A stretch of DNA of 7,042 bases from Acidobacteriota bacterium (lineage in GTDB: Bacteria > Acidobacteriota > Terriglobia > Terriglobales > Acidobacteriaceae). Positions within the stretch are counted from its first letter, which is position 1. Each line of letters opens with the position of its first letter. Both the position numbers and the translations under genes were made by a program. The notes beneath the pieces were generated by a model. It did no database searches. It was not told the DNA's origin and saw only the letters and a program-made list of their open reading frames with translations. Where the stretch lies: the NCBI GenBank assembly GCA_021778815.1, contig JAJYBW010000177.1, forward strand, positions 1 to 7,042, written 5' to 3'. This document shows positions 1 to 6,451 of this stretch, in pieces.

Positions 1-850
1 TAGAGCGCGCCGCGTTTTTCTGCCGCAGATATAGACCACTGAAGGCACGTACGGAATGGTCTGGATGAAATGGGATATAGCACCCGAATTCCGGATTATC
101 CCAACTGTCTACTAACTCGTAACCCAAATCGTCGGCAGACTGCAGAAATTCATCTCGATTTGCGACGCGGTACGGGGCCAGCGCCGGTCCCATATTGTGG
201 AGCGTGTAGAAGGTCTCGCGATCGGTAAATGGAAGCTTATTGATCAGTACGTGCGGTGGCCTCTTTGCGAATGTTCGGAAAATTTCCGCGAAGGTCGACT
301 CAGGAAACTGCAGCGATCCAAACGACAGAAAAAGAGGGAACTCCGGAGCCCGTTCTAAATCAGTCGTAAAAGTCAGTTGTCTGCGCGCGTCCTTCTCCTC
401 TGCCAGTTTCGTCCCAGCAGCAGCGACGGCCGGTACATCGTAGATCGTCCACTGCAGATTCTCGGGATACTCCAGATGCCGCTGATACGAGTAATAGGAG
501 ATGCCTAGGTAACCCCCAAAATCGAACACCCGGGGGTTTTGCGGGAGCAGTTTTTCCAGCCAGAATAAGACCGGATAATCGCTGGAGCGAACCGAACCCT
601 TATATCCGAGAAACGTCGCCGAATCAGGATTGTCGTAGCTGTTATGGCGGTCGGCAGGAATGGCTGCGTTGGCTGCGGCAAATGAAGGATAGACTCCAGA
701 AAATAGCCGCTCCCATTCGGCAACCCGCATGAAATGCTGTTCGTACTCGAAGCGGTGCCATTTACGAATCAGCGGAACAGCGCCTTCTACTTTGTCGACG
801 AAGTTTTTCGTGGTGGGCGAAAGCAGTATAGCTTTGATGGCCTGTTTCAT
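1..850 (-). CDS. TIGR04325 family putative SAM-dependent methyltransferase (partial, 3' end beyond window)
   Basis: Reading the minus strand from ATG at 850-848 gives 283 codons without a stop, running off the left edge. The protein matches my memory of the TIGR04325 (LIC12133) putative methyltransferase family. It has an N-terminal block around residues 45-73 (EWERLFSGVYPSF, then SYDNP), then SDYPVLFWLE (90-99). A glycine-rich SAM-site-like motif VFDFGGYLG lies at 108-116 and YDVPAV at 137-142, followed by SFGSLQF (176-182), HVLINKLPF (200-208) and a C-terminal GYELVDSW...IPFHP. Family members are about this long, so only a few codons should be missing. They often lie in surface-polysaccharide or natural-product loci, but no substrate is proven. 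There is no strong Shine-Dalgarno before the ATG. An in-frame GTG at 898 is the alternative start. The frame stays open upstream to a stop near 1099, but that stretch does not look like the family. The gene is divergent from the P450. Confidence 0.85.
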   Translation of the reverse strand, partial: MKQAIKAILLSPTTKNFVDKVEGAVPLIRKWHRFEYEQHFMRVAEWERLFSGVYPSFAAANAAIPADRHNSYDNPDSATFLGYKGSVRSSDYPVLFWLEKLLPQNPRVFDFGGYLGISYYSYQRHLEYPENLQWTIYDVPAVAAAGTKLAEEKDARRQLTFTTDLERAPEFPLFLSFGSLQFPESTFAEIFRTFAKRPPHVLINKLPFTDRETFYTLHNMGPALAPYRVANRDEFLQSADDLGYELVDSWDNPEFGCYIPFHPDHSVRAFSGLYLRQKNAARS

Positions 851-1211
851 GGAGTCATTGTATGCGACCGCCTGGGAAACTCGGGGTGTTCCTCGCACTC
901 CAGCGACAGTTAGTGGGTGGGGATCGATGACGCAGGTGATGGATTGAGGAATCGAAGAATGTGTGCTGTACGCGACGGTGCGTGGGCTGAATTGCAGTTA
1001 ATAGTTCCTGTCGACGGTTCTCGCTTGTAACTCCTTGGTTTGTGGGACAGGCAGGATGCTGCGGCAAAGTTTTTCCAGAACGTTTGTCAGCGGAATTCAA
1101 TCAGTGTTTTCGCTCGGCCTGGTTGAGAGGGTCATCCTTCTACATTCAAACTGACGCAATACCAGTTCGCCCGCATTGCAGAGACGTCACCCCACGTGCG
1201 AACATGACGGA
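851..1211. other. Divergent intergenic region between methyltransferase and P450
   Basis: This gap of about 360 bp separates two divergent genes and should hold both promoters. I see no convincing gene in it. On the minus strand a TACAAT (862-857) lies only six bases before the methyltransferase ATG, which would give an almost leaderless transcript, and it has no good -35 partner. On the plus strand GACGTC (1183-1188) and CACGTG (1193-1198) are short palindromes close to the P450 start. They are too common to call operators. No RNA gene or terminator hairpin was recognised. Confidence 0.5.
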
Positions 1212-2357
1212 GTGAGTGCACCGATTCCTCCATGGGAACCACTATCAGAAGCGGTGCTGGCGGATCAACGCGGTACCTATGATCGGATGCGGGCCGCATG
1301 CCCAATGGCCGAGTCGCCCCGTGGTGTCACGCTCTTTAGGCATGCCGATGTTGTCACTGCGGCGAACGACTCGGCCAGGTTTTCCTCGGCTGTATCCGTC
1401 CATCGAATGGTGCCCAACTCCCTGGACCAACCGGAGCACGCTGCGTTTCGGGCGGCGATCGACCCTTTCTTCACGCCCGATCGAATGGAAGCGCTCGAAC
1501 CGCGGGTCCGGAGAATCGCTCACGATATCATCGGTCCGCTGCCGAGTGGTGCGACCGTGGATGCGGTCACTGAAATCGGGTACCCGCTTGCCGTGCGCGC
1601 ACAGACTGACTGGCTGGGGTGGCAGGGAATCGAAGACGAACTTCTTGCGTGGATGGCTGAGAACCATGCTGCCACTCGCTCACGGGACCGATCACGCACT
1701 GTTGCGGTCGCCAACGCGTTCGACGAGATCGTCCTGGCACAGGTGCGTCGTCGGCGGCAGATGGGCAGTGCCGCTCCGAAAGACCCCACAACCGAATTGC
1801 TCGCGGTCACCGTCAACGGAGAGCTGTTGCCCGACACTGATATCGTGTCAATTCTTCGCAACTGGACGGCGGGCGACCTCGGGTCCATAGCGGCGGCGGT
1901 TGGTGTCGTCTGCTATTTCCTGGCGGCGAACCCCCAGGTGCAGGAGTCGCTTAGGGCAGACCCCGGTAATCTGGCTGCTGCGATCGAAGAGATGTTGCGT
2001 ATCGACGACCCGTTTCTCGTCAGCCGTCGCATCACGACGGTTCAAGCTCAACTGGCCGGACATGTGCTCGAGCCCGGCACCCGTGTTTATCTGAATTGGA
2101 CGTCGGCGAATCGCGACGAGTCGCTGTTCGGGGATCCGAATGTCTTTCGACCTGAGGAACACGCCGAGCACAACCTGGTTTATGGCACCGGCATCCACGT
2201 TTGCCCGGGTCGTCCGTTGGCAACGATGGAGCTGGTCGTGACCGCACAGGCGTTGTTGGGCATGACAGCTCGCTTCGAGCTGGCGACCGATGCAGAACTC
2301 GTCCGAGAAACCTACCCGCTAGGTGGCTGGAGGCGGGTTCCTCTACGGCTGTATTAA
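1212..2357 (+). CDS. Cytochrome P450 (bacterial, soluble)
   Basis: This is a heme-thiolate monooxygenase of 381 residues from GTG 1212, close to the usual 400 for soluble bacterial P450s. It has no membrane anchor, so it is probably cytosolic. Visible landmarks are the C-helix PEHAAFR with H76 and R80; the I-helix NWTAGDLGS with acid D222 and S225; the K-helix ExxR as E260/R263; and the heme loop LVYGTGIHVCPG with axial Cys331. The heme loop has Tyr where the consensus has Phe. The I-helix differs from the textbook AGxDTT but resembles a P450 group with NWTVGEVGT at this point. The frame is open back to TTG 1176, but relatives as I recall them begin close to the IPPWEP motif, so GTG 1212 is preferred; neither start has a good ribosome binding site. 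No ferredoxin or reductase gene is adjacent, so electrons must come from partners elsewhere. The substrate is unknown. GC content in sampled lines (60-67%) looks higher than in the genes downstream. Confidence 0.92.
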   Translation: MSAPIPPWEPLSEAVLADQRGTYDRMRAACPMAESPRGVTLFRHADVVTAANDSARFSSAVSVHRMVPNSLDQPEHAAFRAAIDPFFTPDRMEALEPRVRRIAHDIIGPLPSGATVDAVTEIGYPLAVRAQTDWLGWQGIEDELLAWMAENHAATRSRDRSRTVAVANAFDEIVLAQVRRRRQMGSAAPKDPTTELLAVTVNGELLPDTDIVSILRNWTAGDLGSIAAAVGVVCYFLAANPQVQESLRADPGNLAAAIEEMLRIDDPFLVSRRITTVQAQLAGHVLEPGTRVYLNWTSANRDESLFGDPNVFRPEEHAEHNLVYGTGIHVCPGRPLATMELVVTAQALLGMTARFELATDAELVRETYPLGGWRRVPLRLY

Positions 2358-2637
2358 GGGGACTGTAGGTCGCGGCAGATTGCAGCACTAACGCTTCGTT
2401 TGAGGCAGTCTTTACCTGTGGGTTCCTTTAAGAAGCCTGGATTATCTGCTGCAGGTGGGTTGAATCGATCAAGTCCACGACGAATGGAGTTCACGGTGCT
2501 TCCCAGTAGAAAATGGCTAAGTACGTCCGATAACATGTATTCTGTCATGTTTATCCATCGCGCCCTAACCCTAGCACCCCCAGCTGCTTCGCCCATGGAA
2601 CTGCTAGGCTAAGTTGAAGGTTGAATTCTTCCCTGTC
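2358..2637. other. Intergenic region between P450 and AmiE-like hydrolase
   Basis: This gap of about 280 bp holds no gene I can support. Open frames on both strands here (for example 2400-2612 plus and 2354-2596 minus) give low-complexity-looking proteins that match nothing I recognise. The notable element is the inverted repeat at 2529-2555, listed separately. No terminator with a T-tract follows the P450 stop. The region should carry the promoter for the downstream hydrolase, but no clear -35/-10 pair was found. Confidence 0.4.
2529..2555. repeat. Near-perfect inverted repeat, possible operator
   Basis: The left arm GATAACATG (2529-2537) and right arm CATGTTTATC (2546-2555) are inverted copies with one extra T in the right arm. 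They are separated by the 8-bp spacer TATTCTGT. The inner six bases, AACATG and CATGTT, pair perfectly. The size and symmetry fit a dimeric repressor site. It lies about 85-110 bp before the hydrolase start, the side on which its promoter should be. It could also form a weak AT-rich hairpin, but it has no T-tract, so a terminator is unlikely. The regulatory role is inference. Confidence 0.35.
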
Positions 2638-3765
2638 ATGTCGCGTTTCCCTATTGCAACTGCCGTGCTGACCGAAGCAGTCACGCAACGGATCTTTCCC
2701 GGAGCCGCCTTCGGAATTCTGCATCCCGAGGAACAATTTGCCATTGAATCCGTTGGCGGCTTTACCTACCCGCCCGCTTCGACGCGCGTACAGAGGAACA
2801 CCATCTTTGACATGGCCAGCATCAGCAAAGCCATGGCGACCACCTCCATGGCAATGCTGCTTTGGGAACGTGGCCAGCTGAATCTGGACGAGCCTCTGGC
2901 CCGGCGAGTTCCAGAATTTCTGCAACCCGGCTGTGAAGATGGACCGCTGGCGGCCCGTCGAGCTCAAGTGACACCGCGAATGCTTCTGGCTCATTGTTCG
3001 GGTCTGCCTGCCTACTCGCCTCTGTATAAAACCTCCGCCACCGCGAATGCCTTGCTCGAAGCCTGTCTGTACATGCCTCTTGAAGCACCTCCAGGAACGC
3101 AGGCTGTCTACTCCGACATTGGGTTCATTCTGCTTGGTCATCTGCTGGAGCAAATTGCAGGTGAGCAGCTAGACAGCTTTTGTCACCGCGAAGTGTTCGC
3201 GCCTCTGGGAATGAGCTCGACCATGTACTGCCCTCCTGTGAAACTCCGAGCCACGATTTCGCCAACCGCTGACAAAGATAATTTCCGGGGTCGAATTCTT
3301 CAGGGTGAAGTTCACGATCACAATTGCTGGAGACTAGGCGGAGTCAGCGGACACGCTGGATTATTCTCGAACGTGCCCGATACACTTCGCCTGGCAGATT
3401 GTCTGCTTAACGGGGGCGGCAATATTTTTCGTCCGGAAACAATTTCAAGATTTACTGCCCGACAGAACATACCTCCGTCTTCGGGTTGGACCCTGGGCTG
3501 GGATACACCCACCGCGCCTTCTTCGTCCGGAACACTGTTTAGCCCCCACTCTGTCGGCCATCTCGGCTATACGGGTACTTCGCTTTGGATTGATTTCGAC
3601 AAGCATGTGGCCATCGTTCTGCTGACCAACCGCACCTATCCTGGGGACGATGCAGCTGCCTCTGAATCTATTAAGAACATCCGCCCCCGATTTCACGACG
3701 CCCTGATGCGAGAGCTTGGCTGGGGTGCAAGTGCGAATTCTTCCACCGGCTCCAGCCGCGAATAG
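2638..3765 (+). CDS. Serine hydrolase of the beta-lactamase/S12 family, AmiE (YbbE)-like, probable MurNAc-L-Ala amidase
   Basis: This protein of 375 residues belongs to the penicillin-binding/class C beta-lactamase fold (Pfam Beta-lactamase). Numbered from ATG 2638, the SxxK nucleophile motif is SISK (S61, K64), preceded by FDMA. HCSGLPAY follows near 120-126, then the second motif YSD (Y158-D160) in YSDIGFILLG. The subfamily signature GEVHD...LGGVSGHAGLFS spans about 223-244, and the third motif appears as GHLG (H308) before YTGTSLWID. The GEVHD-GHAGLF signature recalls B. subtilis AmiE, which hydrolyses the amide between MurNAc and L-Ala in muropeptide rescue. Having murQ 65 bp downstream supports that role, but an esterase or D-Ala-D-Ala peptidase cannot be excluded. 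No signal peptide or membrane segment is visible, so it appears cytoplasmic, unlike exported AmiE. A TTG at 2614 gives an eight-residue longer version; ribosome binding site evidence is weak for both starts. Confidence 0.85.
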   Translation: MSRFPIATAVLTEAVTQRIFPGAAFGILHPEEQFAIESVGGFTYPPASTRVQRNTIFDMASISKAMATTSMAMLLWERGQLNLDEPLARRVPEFLQPGCEDGPLAARRAQVTPRMLLAHCSGLPAYSPLYKTSATANALLEACLYMPLEAPPGTQAVYSDIGFILLGHLLEQIAGEQLDSFCHREVFAPLGMSSTMYCPPVKLRATISPTADKDNFRGRILQGEVHDHNCWRLGGVSGHAGLFSNVPDTLRLADCLLNGGGNIFRPETISRFTARQNIPPSSGWTLGWDTPTAPSSSGTLFSPHSVGHLGYTGTSLWIDFDKHVAIVLLTNRTYPGDDAAASESIKNIRPRFHDALMRELGWGASANSSTGSSRE

Positions 3766-3792
3766 CTGCTGTATTTGGGACGGTTGAGGCGA

Positions 3793-3798
3793 TACAAT
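3793..3798 (+). promoter_or_regulatory. Possible -10 element for murQ
   Basis: TACAAT closely matches the sigma-70 -10 consensus and lies in the gap between the hydrolase stop and murQ. Initiation about seven bases downstream would leave a short leader before the murQ ribosome binding site at 3820. There is no good -35 at the normal distance: TTGGGA (3775-3780) leaves only 12 bp. A weak internal promoter, with murQ also read through from the hydrolase gene, is the cautious reading. Confidence 0.25.
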
Positions 3799-3819
3799 CG
3801 AAGTAGAACAGTCGGACCT

Positions 3820-3826
3820 GAGGTGG
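3820..3826 (+). promoter_or_regulatory. Ribosome binding site deciding the murQ start
   Basis: GAGGTGG is the best Shine-Dalgarno-like sequence in this gap. Its end is four bases from TTG 3831 but 13 bases from the in-frame ATG at 3840. The spacing therefore favours the TTG start, although the two differ by only three residues. Confidence 0.5.
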
Positions 3827-3830
3827 TTTT

Positions 3831-4817
3831 TTGAAGCTTATGGGAAACGGGACCAACACTATCGACACGCCCACCACTCGTGCTGAAAGCAATGGGAAAG
3901 ATTCGATCTCTCACCTGGAGTCACTGACGACGGAGAGTGCGAACCAGGCTTCGCAGGGCTTTGATACCAAGTCCGCACTAGAGATTGCACGCATCATTAA
4001 CCATGAGGATGCCAAGATCGCAGCCGCGATTAAGCGGGCGTTGCCGGAGATTGCAGTTGTGATCGACAACGTCGCCCGATGTCTGCGCGACGGCGGACGC
4101 CTGATTTACGTGGGCGCAGGTTCCAGCGGGCGCATCGCTGCCCTCGACGCATCGGAGATTCCGCCGACCTATTCGACATTGCCGCAGACCGTGCAGTACA
4201 TCATGGCGGGAGGACCAAAAGCACTTGCTTCTTCCATGGAAGCCAACGAAGATTCCCGCGAGCTGGGCCAGAGGGATATTGCCCGTCGCCGTCCAACCCG
4301 TAAAGATATCGTGATCGGAATTTCAGCCAGCGGCCGTACTCCATACGTAGTTGCCGCGCTGGAGTATGCACGAGGACGCGGTTCGAAAACTGCAGCCGTT
4401 ACCTGTAACTACAACTCCGAGCTGACCACAGTCGCCGACGTGACCATCGTTGCAGAAGTCGGGCCGGAAGTCGTCCTCGGTTCCACTCGAATGAAGGCCG
4501 GCTCCGCGCAGAAAATGATTCTCAACATGATCACCACTGGCGCCATGACCCGCCTTGGTTATGTGTACGAAAACCTGATGGTGAACGTGCACATGAAGAA
4601 CTCTAAGCTGGTCGAGCGCGGACTTCGGATTCTGAAGCAGGCGTGTAACGTGGACCAGGATACGGCCGTTCGCACCATGAAGGCGGCCGGTAAAAGCGTG
4701 CCCATCGCCATGGTGATGCTGAAAGCCGGGGTCGACAAGCAGGAAGCGGTTCGCAGGCTGGCAAAGTCGGACGGCAATGTACGCCGCGCGATTGAAGACA
4801 CTACCCTTGAGTTATAG
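3831..4817 (+). CDS. murQ: N-acetylmuramic acid 6-phosphate etherase
   Basis: MurQ cleaves the D-lactyl ether of MurNAc-6-phosphate, giving GlcNAc-6-phosphate and D-lactate, in cytoplasmic recycling of cell-wall sugar. The 328-residue protein has the family blocks in order: SLTTESANQASQGFD (31-45), the SIS-domain phosphosugar loop YVGAGSSGRIAALDASEIPPTY (93-114) with the expected catalytic Glu109, and AGGPKAL followed by the acidic cluster E137/E140/D141. The second sugar-phosphate loop GISASGRTPYV (163-173) and the hallmark STRMKAGSAQKMILNM (218-233) with ENLMVNV (247-253) follow. A small helical C-terminal domain ends at about 328. Characterised homologues have about 300 residues; the surplus is a poorly conserved N-terminal tail of about 25 residues. 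TTG 3831 is chosen because of the ribosome binding site at 3820-3826; ATG 3840 is the alternative. It lies between an AmiE-like amidase and murA. No MurP, AnmK or MurK that would supply the substrate is in the window. Confidence 0.97.
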   Translation: MKLMGNGTNTIDTPTTRAESNGKDSISHLESLTTESANQASQGFDTKSALEIARIINHEDAKIAAAIKRALPEIAVVIDNVARCLRDGGRLIYVGAGSSGRIAALDASEIPPTYSTLPQTVQYIMAGGPKALASSMEANEDSRELGQRDIARRRPTRKDIVIGISASGRTPYVVAALEYARGRGSKTAAVTCNYNSELTTVADVTIVAEVGPEVVLGSTRMKAGSAQKMILNMITTGAMTRLGYVYENLMVNVHMKNSKLVERGLRILKQACNVDQDTAVRTMKAAGKSVPIAMVMLKAGVDKQEAVRRLAKSDGNVRRAIEDTTLEL

Positions 4818-4822
4818 CGCTC

Positions 4823-4877
4823 ATAAAGATGCATTGACGCTGCTGATACCCTGCGCTGCAAAGATAAAAATGCATGG
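4823..4877. repeat. Pair of 14-bp direct repeats, 41 bp apart, between murQ and murA
   Basis: ATAAAGATGCATTG (4823-4836) recurs as ATAAAAATGCATGG (4864-4877), with 12 of 14 bases identical and starts exactly 41 bp apart. Each copy contains the palindrome ATGCAT. The two copies nearly fill the 72-bp gap, the second ending 12 bp before the murA ATG. Forty-one base pairs is close to four helical turns, so two bound proteins would face the same side of the DNA. A regulatory role for murA is inference; AT-rich chance similarity is possible. Confidence 0.35.
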
Positions 4878-4889
4878 TTAGATGGATCC

Positions 4890-6194
4890 ATGGATAAGTT
4901 TGTCATTCGCGGTGGCACACCGCTTCGAGGCACAATCCGCATCAGCGGAGCGAAAAACTCCGCTCTACCCTGTATGGCCGCGGCCATCCTGACAGAGGAT
5001 GAAGTCACCCTGGAAAATATTCCAGACGTGCGCGACATTGAAACCGAACGCAAGCTGCTTGCCTCCATGGGTGCCGAGGTCGAATTAGGATACGGTCGCG
5101 CCCACCACCGCACACGCATTCGCTGCGCGTCACTCGATCCGGTTGCAAAATACGAAATTGTCAAAACCATGCGCGCATCGTCGCTGGTGCTTGGACCTCT
5201 GGTTGCCCGCACTGGAATGGCGCGCGTGGCCATGCCCGGCGGTTGCGCCATTGGCGGCCGTCCCATCGACCTGCACATCAAGGCGCTGCAGGCTATGGGC
5301 GCGGAAATCACTCAAGAGCACGGCTACCTGGAAGCCCGCGCGAAACGCCTCCATGGGGCGCATATCGTTTTCGACAAAATTACCGTGACTGGAACCGAAG
5401 ATTTGCTGATGGCTGCCGCCCTGGCCGACGGCGAAACCTGCATGGAAAACTGCGCGTGTGAGCCAGAGGTTACGGATTTGGCAAAAATGTTGACCTCCAT
5501 GGGCGCGCAAATTGAAGGCGCAGGGACAGCAACGATTCGTGTGCAAGGCGCTGAAAGACTGCACGGCGCGAAACATCGCATCCATCCCGACCGAATTGAA
5601 GCAGGCACATTTCTGATCGCCGCGGCCATCACGGGCGGCGAGCTTACACTGACGAGTTGCAATCCCGAACATCTGTCTTCCGTTATCGAAAAGCTGAGAG
5701 AAGTGGGCGTGCAGTGCGAACTGGGCCCTGACTCGATCCGAGTTCACAACGGCGGTCTATTACGCAGCGCGAATATCTCTACGGAAGAGTACCCCGGCTT
5801 CCCTACCGATATGCAGGCGCAATTCATGGCATTGGCCACGCAGGCGGAAGGCACATCACTGGTGACGGAAAATATTTTCGAAAATCGCTTCATGCACGTG
5901 CAGGAATTAATTCGCATGGGCGCGAACATTCGGGTAGAGGGTCGCATTGCCGCTGTCGTCGGCAAGTCTCCATTATCCTCGGCTGCCGTGATGGCGTCCG
6001 ATCTGCGCGCCTCGGCATCGCTGGTTCTGGCGGCGCTGGTCGCGGAGGGTGAAACCATCATCGACCGCGTCTATCATATCGATCGCGGCTATGAACGGAT
6101 TGAAGAAAAGCTGCGCGGCGTCGGCGCCAAGATTCGCCGTATTGGAAATGTCTTCCGAGAAACTGAAGAGCCCGCCGCCGAAGTAACCGCCTAG
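4890..6194 (+). CDS. murA: UDP-N-acetylglucosamine 1-carboxyvinyltransferase
   Basis: MurA transfers enolpyruvate from PEP to UDP-GlcNAc, the first committed cytoplasmic step of peptidoglycan synthesis. The 434-residue protein is complete and has the two-lobed EPSP-synthase-like fold. The N-terminal SGAKNSALP carries substrate-binding K22 and N23, and R95 lies in TMRASSLVLGPLVA. The flexible loop MPGGCAIGGRPIDLHI carries Cys119, equivalent to E. coli Cys115 and the target of fosfomycin. EYPGFPTDMQAQF supplies the catalytic Asp307, and DLRASASLVLAAL (R373) and HIDRGYERIEEKL (R399) close the active site. All key residues are present, so activity and fosfomycin sensitivity are expected. E. coli MurA has 419 residues; the extra length is mostly a charged C-terminal tail after about 420. 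The ATG at 4890 fits the conserved N-terminus, although the upstream Shine-Dalgarno is poor. It follows murQ by 72 bp. Confidence 0.98.
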   Translation: MDKFVIRGGTPLRGTIRISGAKNSALPCMAAAILTEDEVTLENIPDVRDIETERKLLASMGAEVELGYGRAHHRTRIRCASLDPVAKYEIVKTMRASSLVLGPLVARTGMARVAMPGGCAIGGRPIDLHIKALQAMGAEITQEHGYLEARAKRLHGAHIVFDKITVTGTEDLLMAAALADGETCMENCACEPEVTDLAKMLTSMGAQIEGAGTATIRVQGAERLHGAKHRIHPDRIEAGTFLIAAAITGGELTLTSCNPEHLSSVIEKLREVGVQCELGPDSIRVHNGGLLRSANISTEEYPGFPTDMQAQFMALATQAEGTSLVTENIFENRFMHVQELIRMGANIRVEGRIAAVVGKSPLSSAAVMASDLRASASLVLAALVAEGETIIDRVYHIDRGYERIEEKLRGVGAKIRRIGNVFRETEEPAAEVTA

Positions 6195-6214
6195 GCTCGC
6201 AGAATCGTATCGCT

Positions 6215-6442
6215 ATGCAACAACTCCTCGCTCCATTCCGATTCGCTTGGAACGCCTTGCGCGGACACTGGCTGCGTCCCTGGCGAAGTCCCTATCTTTG
6301 CTGGCGCATTGAAACCTATTCCGGCATCCCGGCCGGCTCCATCAACGCGCGCATCTTCTGGAAGTTTTTCTTCGCGGAAAAGGGCAATCTGCTCCACTTT
6401 CTTCTCTGGACCGCGAAGCTGGAATCCTACAAAAACAATTGA
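6215..6442 (+). CDS. Small Trp-rich basic protein of unknown function
   Basis: I do not recognise this 75-residue protein as a named family. It is probably a real gene. It fills the gap between murA (20 bp upstream) and the oxidoreductase on the same strand, and its TGA overlaps the next gene's ribosome binding site. Its composition is also unlike a random shadow frame: six Trp (12, 19, 23, 30, 49, 65), clustered Phe including FFF at 51-53, and many Arg and Lys. The centre WRSPYLCWRIETYSG (23-37) looks like a structured motif, followed by INARIFWKFFF and a C-terminal KLESYKNN. There is no signal peptide and no hydrophobic stretch long enough to be a sure membrane helix; a soluble or membrane-surface helical protein is possible. 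No clear ribosome binding site precedes the ATG, so translation may be coupled to murA. Function is unknown. Confidence 0.65.
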   Translation: MQQLLAPFRFAWNALRGHWLRPWRSPYLCWRIETYSGIPAGSINARIFWKFFFAEKGNLLHFLLWTAKLESYKNN

Positions 6443-6447
6443 GAGGG
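6441..6447 (+). promoter_or_regulatory. Ribosome binding site of the oxidoreductase, overlapping the small gene's stop
   Basis: GAGAGGG overlaps the last two bases of the TGA that ends the small upstream gene and sits four bases before ATG 6452. The overlap implies that the two genes are read from one transcript and may be translationally coupled. It also fixes ATG 6452 as the oxidoreductase start. Confidence 0.65.
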
Positions 6448-6451
6448 CTGG

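Noticed and set aside
855..1100. 81-codon minus-strand open frame upstream of the methyltransferase
   Set aside because: It is in a different frame from the methyltransferase, rich in His and Arg, matches nothing recognised, and covers the expected promoter region.
1123..1146. TTGAGA and TACATT as a P450 promoter
   Set aside because: The spacer is only 12 bp, too short for sigma-70 recognition.
2563..2573. CCCTAACCCTA, resembling a telomere-type repeat
   Set aside because: Only about two units are present, in an ordinary bacterial gap; chance is sufficient.
2354..2612. Open frames on both strands in the gap after the P450
   Set aside because: Neither translation resembles a known family, neither has a ribosome binding site or a credible gene neighbour, and composition looks arbitrary.
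3766..3830. Terminator between the hydrolase and murQ
   Set aside because: No stem-loop followed by a T-tract can be drawn; the short T run at 3827-3832 has no stable stem before it.
4834..4868. TTGACG followed by an AT-rich stretch as a murA promoter
   Set aside because: The -35 match is good, but the nearest -10-like sequence is 21-23 bp away, and the hexamer overlaps the direct repeat.
4559..5311. 250-codon minus-strand open frame antiparallel to murQ and murA
   Set aside because: It overlaps two unmistakable genes, and its Ser- and Arg-rich translation is typical of an antisense shadow of GC-rich coding DNA.
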